Below, one piece after another: positions 59,050 through 64,000 of a DNA stretch of 64,000 bases; the first letter of the stretch is position 1, and each line of letters starts with the position of its first letter. The stretch lies in assembly GCA_910574455.1 (NCBI GenBank), contig CAJSYZ010000004.1:1550001-1614000 (forward strand). Reading direction: 5' to 3'. The notes below the pieces were generated by a model. The model saw only the letters and a program-made list of their open reading frames with translations, searched no databases and had not been told where the DNA came from. This stretch comes from Trichaptum fuscoviolaceum (lineage: Eukaryota; Basidiomycota; Agaricomycetes; Hymenochaetales; Trichaptaceae). The position numbers and the translations under genes are program-made.

Positions 59050-59309
59050 GTCTTACAACACTTGTCTACTGCTGTAATTAAAGGATGATACACTGGAGCA
59101 CTGGGGTGCTGAATGCCTGAAACACTTAGAGCACTGATTCAGCCATCTTTCCTTATTTAAGCCAGCCCACACTTATTTCAGCCAACTTGTCCTGAATAAT
59201 GGGAGGACATGCATGAATAAGTAAAGCTTGCCTTATTTAAGACTTCAGTCTCTCAGGACGTTTAAGTAACACTTAAGTCACTTTCAGCAGAAAGTAGTTT
59301 CCCTGATGT
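59050..59309 (-). repeat. L-type block of the CATCAGGG repeat family, with terminus
   Basis: Contains CCTGAATAATGGGAGGACAT, GCATGAATAAGTAAAGC, AGACTTCAGTCTCTCAGGAC and ends CAGCAGAAAGTAGTTTCCCTGATG at 59,309. The core is shared with 39,655-39,850, and the last 22 nt are shared with 7,899-7,920. GAGCACTGAA/TTAGAGCACTGA repeats extend outward from about 59,030. Confidence 0.7.
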
Positions 59310-60000
59310 TTGTGCTCACGCAAGGGCCTCGCAACTTTTGTAGCAACTAGCATGATCTCTTCGTCCTCCGCTTCCAAGTCAGAGACGAACACGCCTTTTT
59401 GTGCAATGCCGTTGCCATGGCAATGCGCATGGAGAACGACGTGCGAGCCCGCGCAGACGGCGAGAGGGAGGGCGGCAAAAGTAGCCAAGGAGAACCAATC
59501 CTTCTGTTCAGCAGTGGGCTACTGCGCAGAATCAAGAATGGCCGCTACAGGAAGAAGCGAGGGGTGGTGCCAACAATAACGTGGTCCTGGCCTAGCTCAT
59601 TGATATTTTTCAGTTCAAGCTTGAGAGAAGCAGCGAAGTCGTTCTTCCAATCTGTGAACCTGATTAAAGAGTTGCCACTAGAGTGTAAAAAGGACGCACC
59701 ATTGAGTCAAGTGTCTGAGCATAGTCTGCAAACAGGTTAAGAAAAACAACTGTGCAACATGAGAATTGCAAAGGGTAGCACAACCGCGTGTCCGGGATGA
59801 AATCAACGGTCTACACAGTCAGCAAACATCGGGTTTGACGCCTAGTTTAAAGCACAAAAGTGCCCTGCTGACCATGCTGTTATCCCTTCGCTCTCCAACA
59901 TGCACACAAAGTTGCAGAGAAAGACAAGACAATGACAACGTACCCATTCTAAGTGTGAGAAATGCTTAGTTATCAATCACCTACGTGCGCAATTGCTACA
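59310..60000 (-). other. Segment between inward-facing CATCAGGG termini, probably a captured gene fragment
   Basis: Bounded on the left by CCCTGATG and on the right by CATCAGGG. On the - strand, coding-like pieces occur in sequence: WKNDFAASLKLELKNINELG and DHVIVGTTPRFF (about 59,560-59,660) and, after a frame change or intron, LATFAALPLAVCAGSHVVLH and GVFVSDLEAEDEEIMLVATK (about 59,330-59,490). I do not recognise the source gene. Confidence 0.4.
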
Positions 60001-60230
60001 TCAGGGAAACTTCCTTTTGCTTACGGCGACTGGCGCGTCCTGGCGCGCCCTGAAGCTTTCTTAAATGGGTCGAAGCGCTGCCACGCCTGCCTGAAGGGTT
60101 GTCTGGCTGCCTGATGGCCTTAAAACACGGCGTTTCAGGATAAAATCAGTGCAAAAGGAGGGGAATTGTACATCAGGCGGCAAGCCAGGATTAAGTGAGG
60201 TTTAAGCACCGGCATGCCAGTGGGCAGTTC
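60001..60230 (+). repeat. R-type block of the CATCAGGG repeat family (shorter copy)
   Basis: Starts CATCAGGGAAACTTCCTTTTGC, continues with CGACTGGCGCGTCCTGGCGC, TTAAATGGGTCGAAGCGCTG and TGATGGCCTTAAAACACGGC, and ends near GTACATCAGGCGGCAAGCC and GTTTAAGCACCGGCATGCC. Compared with 42,108-42,480 it lacks the segment with GATTTGGCTGGCACC through CAGTGCTCAAGTG. Confidence 0.75.
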
Positions 60231-61080
60231 AAGTGCAATGGTAAGTGCAACATAAGTGCATCAGTTTTGAAACGGAAGTTCTCCAAATTGGATGTCATCA
60301 CTCAACTTTGATGCTGTGTATCATTGCACTTACCAACTTGAATACATATTATATCTGATAAACACATGCCAGCAATATGATATTTCTAATCTTTCATAGT
60401 AAAGTAAAATGTTTGTTCTGGTGGAAGCGAGAAAACAATTTGCACTTGAAGGAGCACCGCTACTACTACTACTAGAGTAGTACTAGCCTGAGTCATGCCT
60501 GTGTCGATTTAAGTTGTTGTGGAAATTTTGAAAAGTCAAGCCCTGAATCATAGAGAGAGACTGGAAGATGGTAGACTACTTGTAAGTGAATAAACAGTGC
60601 TGAGGCAGGAAGTTATACATACCCTAGCATTTTTTGAACGAACCTCACACCTCTCATAACAACCGACGCTGCCACTAGTAGCGTCAGAATTCTCCGAGTC
60701 TATCGTATACTGTAGGAAACAAAGGGTCAGCTTTCATTCTGTACTGAGATAGTAAACGGCTTGAATCACCTTTGTCAATCGCGTCCTCTTCGTCCAACTC
60801 GCGCCTTCCTCCGACTCGGACTCCGCAATTAGACATAAATGCTGCTATGAAGCGCAGGATAAAGGTTATAATGTTGAGTAGCATGACAGTTAATGATCGC
60901 GCGAGCATAGGATATTTAGCAAAGAGATATTTTGTCCTCCTTTTATAACTTGAAGCTGTTTGAACCATTCTTCTGGATTATTCGAAAGAGCGCTCACCGC
61001 CCACCGCCTGCGAGTCCGAGTCACACTGCGCAGCGCTCTGATTCTGATGGAAGAGAATAAATCCGCTTTAGTACGAAATC
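60231..61080. other. Intergenic DNA, word-rich
   Basis: Holds CTACTACTACTACTAGAGTAGTACTAG near 60,460 and CCGACTCGGACTCCG near 60,812. A - strand frame at 60,684-60,968 has a hydrophobic start but no other support. No gene called. Confidence 0.35.
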
Positions 61081-61445
61081 AAGTAAAGTTCATCTTGAAG
61101 TCGTCTTCTTGATTTCATTACTCTGAAGAAGCATTGGGAGACTTTGTTATATCTGATTTCCGAAGTTGATCCGGAAAAAAGAACTCACAAAATTTTAAGA
61201 GATCGAGTCACAGTCATCTTGAAGCTGTCTTCATTTCTCTGAAGAAGCATTGTGAAGACTTTGTGATATTTGATTTCCGAGGAGACGGAAAAAAGGAACT
61301 CACGAAATTTTAAGAGATCGAGTCACAGTCATTTTGAAGCTGTCTTCATTTCTCTGAAGAAACATTTAAAAACTTCGTGATACCTGATTTCCAAGGACTC
61401 GGAATCGGTAACGGAAAGAAGGAACTCACGAAATTTCAAGAGATC
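61081..61445 (+). repeat. Three tandem copies of a unit of about 120 bp
   Basis: Copies run 61,081-61,204, 61,205-61,319 and 61,320-61,445. Each has TCATCTTGAAG or TCATTTTGAAG, CTCTGAAGAAGCATT (or AACATT), TGATATnTGATTTCCGAGG-like sequence, GGAAnAAAGGAACTCACGAA and TTTTAAGAGATCGAG. The third copy gains GACTCGGAATCGG, a word of the local vocabulary. Only the third copy lies in an open frame. Confidence 0.8.
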
Positions 61446-62759
61446 GAGACACATTCAAACTGTTTCAAGCCCACTCAGGCTAGCACTCCTCCTCGTCCAC
61501 CACACTTTCTATCTTCGCCTCTTGGGTCCGAGTCTGCGGCTGTCCGCCTTAAAGCACGCCTTCTTTTGAGTGACCGGGGAACCGCGGAGGGGGGTGGTGT
61601 GACAACTTTCCAATCGCCTACTAAACACTGAGTCTTTCAACGTTCGAGCTCAGGTAATTTCGTTCCTCGTCTGGGCCTGTAATTCCGAGCGATAGCGAGG
61701 TTGTGTAGTTCGCCCACGTCGCCGTAGGTTTCTTGGGCTTCCTCGAGGAAAACGGTGGAGGAAGTACAAGTTCAACAATACAGCCTGAGGTGGGTGTAAA
61801 AAGCGGTGACTCAACTTGAAGTGACACTGGCAGTCACAGGATACCTTCCTATTTTGGCTGTGCGCTCACCAAGGCTGAGCTAAAATCTATGCTCTTGTTC
61901 ACTTTTTCCTGCCTCATTTTCTCGATATTATCTCAAAAACTTATATGATATCCATACTTCTATCACTATGCAGTTCTTGAGACCTCAAATGTGATGGTAA
62001 AGTGCTTTAACACCCTTCTGTCCTTCATGAGGGGTAACGTGTGACAAATTAAGTAGTCACTGGCAGGCTGTAGCTTCAACAAGTTCGAAAACGAAGCTGC
62101 TCAGGCTGACGTTTGTCAGCGCCAGGACCAGCAGAGATGATGTCGCGTGCACTGAAATAGTATGTAGTACGAAGCCTATCATCATGATGGTACATATGAG
62201 TTGTGGTTCCTTGGATTGCATTCATATTTACTCACCTTTTCTATCCACTCTATTTCATGTTTCTCCGAGTCTTCAGGAGGTCCTTCAAGTTCTTTCTTCG
62301 CCGTTCCCCATCCTTCAAGTTGTACAGACCTCGTACATATCTATCCCTATTTCCTTTATGCCGTAAACCATCTTCATGCTGCCTCTTCGTGCATCGTCTA
62401 CAATATATATATCTCACAGTATTTGCAGAAATGTATCTTATGATAAACCCACTACTATAGCAGTATTACTCGAACATGGTGGTAGTTCGGTACCGGAGCC
62501 TGAGGAGGGTCAGAGTCCACTGCCACTGGCAGTGGCAGCCTGAGCTTCAACTTGAACGATGGCAATGCATCATGATCCGACTTGGAGGCTGAGTCGTATG
62601 ACTCCGCAACTTGAACTTTCCGTGTCCCCTTCAAGTTTAACTTCCAACGTTGTTACGCATACAATGATTCAAGACCATGATTATACAGCCTGAAGTTCAA
62701 GTGGCTTCATCTTGAAGTAATAAGCAATAATTCCCCATAAACTTCAAATCAGGGCTCAT
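61446..62759. other. Intergenic DNA, word-rich
   Basis: Word blocks at about 61,790-61,840, 62,050-62,110 and 62,490-62,740 (CAACTTGAAGTGACACTGGCAG, CACTGCCACTGGCAGTGGCAG). Frames in all three registers at 62,184-62,460 are Phe/Ser-rich by-products of a T-rich stretch. No gene. Confidence 0.4.
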
Positions 62760-63884
62760 CCGCCGAGGGAAGACGATCCTCCAACTGTCCGAGTCCAAGT
62801 GTCGGGATCCCCCAGGACCCCAACATGTCTAAGGCAATCCCGAACAGAACCCGGTATACTGAAACCCGAAATCGCGACCTTGGCTAGATCCCGAAAGGAT
62901 CGCCCGCTCTCTGATCCCAGAAGAACCTCTGCTTCGCCATGCATTCTCCTGCTAAGAGTTCCGCCCCGCTACGACCTCCTCGCCCCTGCTTGTCCTCGCC
63001 CACGTCTCCTCGTCAGTCCCCCGCCTCGTCCCCGCGTCTCGATCCATCCCTAGCCCGCCTCGTCGTTCCCCCGACTCTAGGATGATCCCCCGCTCGCCCC
63101 CCGCTCCCGTCATGCTCTGTTCCCCGCTCCAGTGAACCCCGTACCTCGCCATAGTCCCGAAGTCACTCACCATAGCCACAGCCATAGCCATAGCCTGCCA
63201 CAGCCATAGCCATAGCCATAGCTATCCCAGACCTCGTAGGTTCTCGACTATGCCCGGATACCAGATCCCGGCCTCGCGTCCACAGTCATGAAGTGCAGTT
63301 AGGAGATTGATCCACTGCGCCAAAGCCGACCTCTGTCTGGCCTTGAGTAAGCCAACACGACAGCGGTCAAGGATTGCTGTCCCGCAATCCTGCCCGGTCA
63401 CGAACCCTGCCCTGCGCTCGTCCTGCCACGGTGCCCTAGCTAACCCCTTCGACATCCTGTGCCTCTCGACCTGCCCTTGTTCGTCCACAGCCTGCCCCGC
63501 CAGGAATCCCGCCTCGCCGCGAACGCTGTCAAGCGTCCCCTCTGACAATCCCGCAACCCACGCTCGTTCACGGTTGGAGTCCTGTCAAGACTCCCCCACT
63601 CGTCCCGGTTGGAGTCCCGCCAAACTCCCCCCGCTCGTTTCCCGACTAGAGTCTCGCCAGACTCCCCCGCTCATTCCCCGGTAGAAACCCCGCTCGCTTC
63701 CCGGTTGGAATCCCGCTCCTTTCCCCCGCACGATCCCAGTCGAAAACCCGCTCGTTTCCCGCCTCGCGTCCCGTCTCGAATCCCTGCGCAAATCCCCCGC
63801 AGGATTCCCGCCTTCGATCCCGCCGCGATTCCCATCGCAACCCCAGCTAAGTTCCCGCTCTGATTCCCGAAAGAGTCCCGCTAC
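62760..63884 (+). repeat. C-rich degenerate satellite
   Basis: The + strand is strongly enriched in C over G. It is composed of diverged units like CCCGCTCGTTTCCCGGTTGGAGTCCCGC. Units become more regular toward 63,884. A CCATAG hexamer array sits at about 63,171-63,223. The apparent frames on both strands are repeat artefacts. Confidence 0.7.
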
Positions 63885-64000
63885 GATTCCCGGTCGAAAC
63901 CCGAACTCGATTCCCGGTCAAAACCCGAACTCGATTCCCGGTCTAAACCCGAACTCGATTCCCAGTCGAAACCCGAACTCGAAACCCGGTCGAAACCCGA
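63885..64000 (+). repeat. 24-bp tandem array, cut by the window end
   Basis: Four full copies of GATTCCCGGTCGAAACCCGAACTC (starts 63,885, 63,909, 63,933, 63,957), each with at most one or two changes, then a partial fifth from 63,981. It continues past the window end. Confidence 0.9.

Noticed and set aside
62184..62460. Three overlapping Phe/Ser/Leu-rich frames
   Set aside because: All three + strand registers are open through a T-rich stretch; no signal of a gene.
62952..63863. Several Pro/Arg/Ser-rich frames in the C-rich tail
   Set aside because: Low-complexity repeat translation present in several registers; not genes.

Overview
The window looks like nuclear DNA of a filamentous basidiomycete, probably an agaricomycete mushroom. 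Genes are split by short introns of about 45-75 nt with GTRNGT donors and YAG acceptors. Several protein families are typical of such fungi: tandem cytochrome P450s, an S28 peptidase, a Plavaka-type transposase, a BCS1-like AAA protein and an aminoglycoside-phosphotransferase-like protein. The taxonomic call is inference; no rRNA or other marker gene is present.

Housekeeping or metabolic genes that look intact: an FAD monooxygenase (11.7-13.5 kb, -), a conserved protein of unknown function (14.0-15.3 kb, -), an S28 serine peptidase (16.7-18.8 kb, -), a TPR-DnaJ co-chaperone (19.2-21.2 kb, +), two tandem P450s (23.5-25.8 and 28.0-30.2 kb, -), the glycine-cleavage T protein (31.1-32.7 kb, +), a Ser/Arg-rich protein (33.3-34.6 kb, +) and a DEDDy 3'-5' exonuclease (42.7-43.6 kb, -). 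Two small single-pass membrane proteins lie at 10.5 and 16.1 kb.

Accessory parts (0-9.6, 35-42.5 and 44-62 kb) are different. They hold three members of an unrecognised helical/coiled-coil protein family (1.1-3.8 kb +, 37.6-39.5 kb -, 47.7-50.0 kb +) that share a phase-0 intron and two sequence blocks. They also hold a large trypsin-like protein with an intact His/Asp/Ser triad (4.4-7.2 kb), an apparently intact Plavaka transposase (50.2-54.2 kb, -) and, divergent from it, a many-exon gene (54.5-58.7 kb, +). Decaying genes are a TFIIF-alpha copy, a BCS1 copy and a kinase-like gene that lacks catalytic residues.

The DNA between these accessory genes is assembled from a small set of short, mostly near-palindromic words (ACTACTAGTAGT, CAACTTGAAGTTG, GACTCGGAGTC, CACTGGCAGTG, CAGGCTGAG, GTCACGGTGCC). 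The same words run into first exons, where they encode acidic Ser/Asp/Glu tracts. Two repeat families carry or abut gene fragments. One is a complete hAT-like non-autonomous element (8,293-9,576) with terminal inverted repeats, subterminal TTACTACCA arrays, a 7-bp target duplication and an intron-bearing gene fragment inside. The other is a family with CATCAGGGAAAC termini (7.5, 39.7, 42.1, 59.2 and 60.0 kb) next to the TFIIF-alpha pseudogene and other fragments. The right end (62.8-64.0 kb) is a strongly C-rich degenerate satellite ending in a 24-bp tandem array.

Coding structures were built by hand from open frames, splice consensus, phase and remembered family consensus. No similarity search was run.
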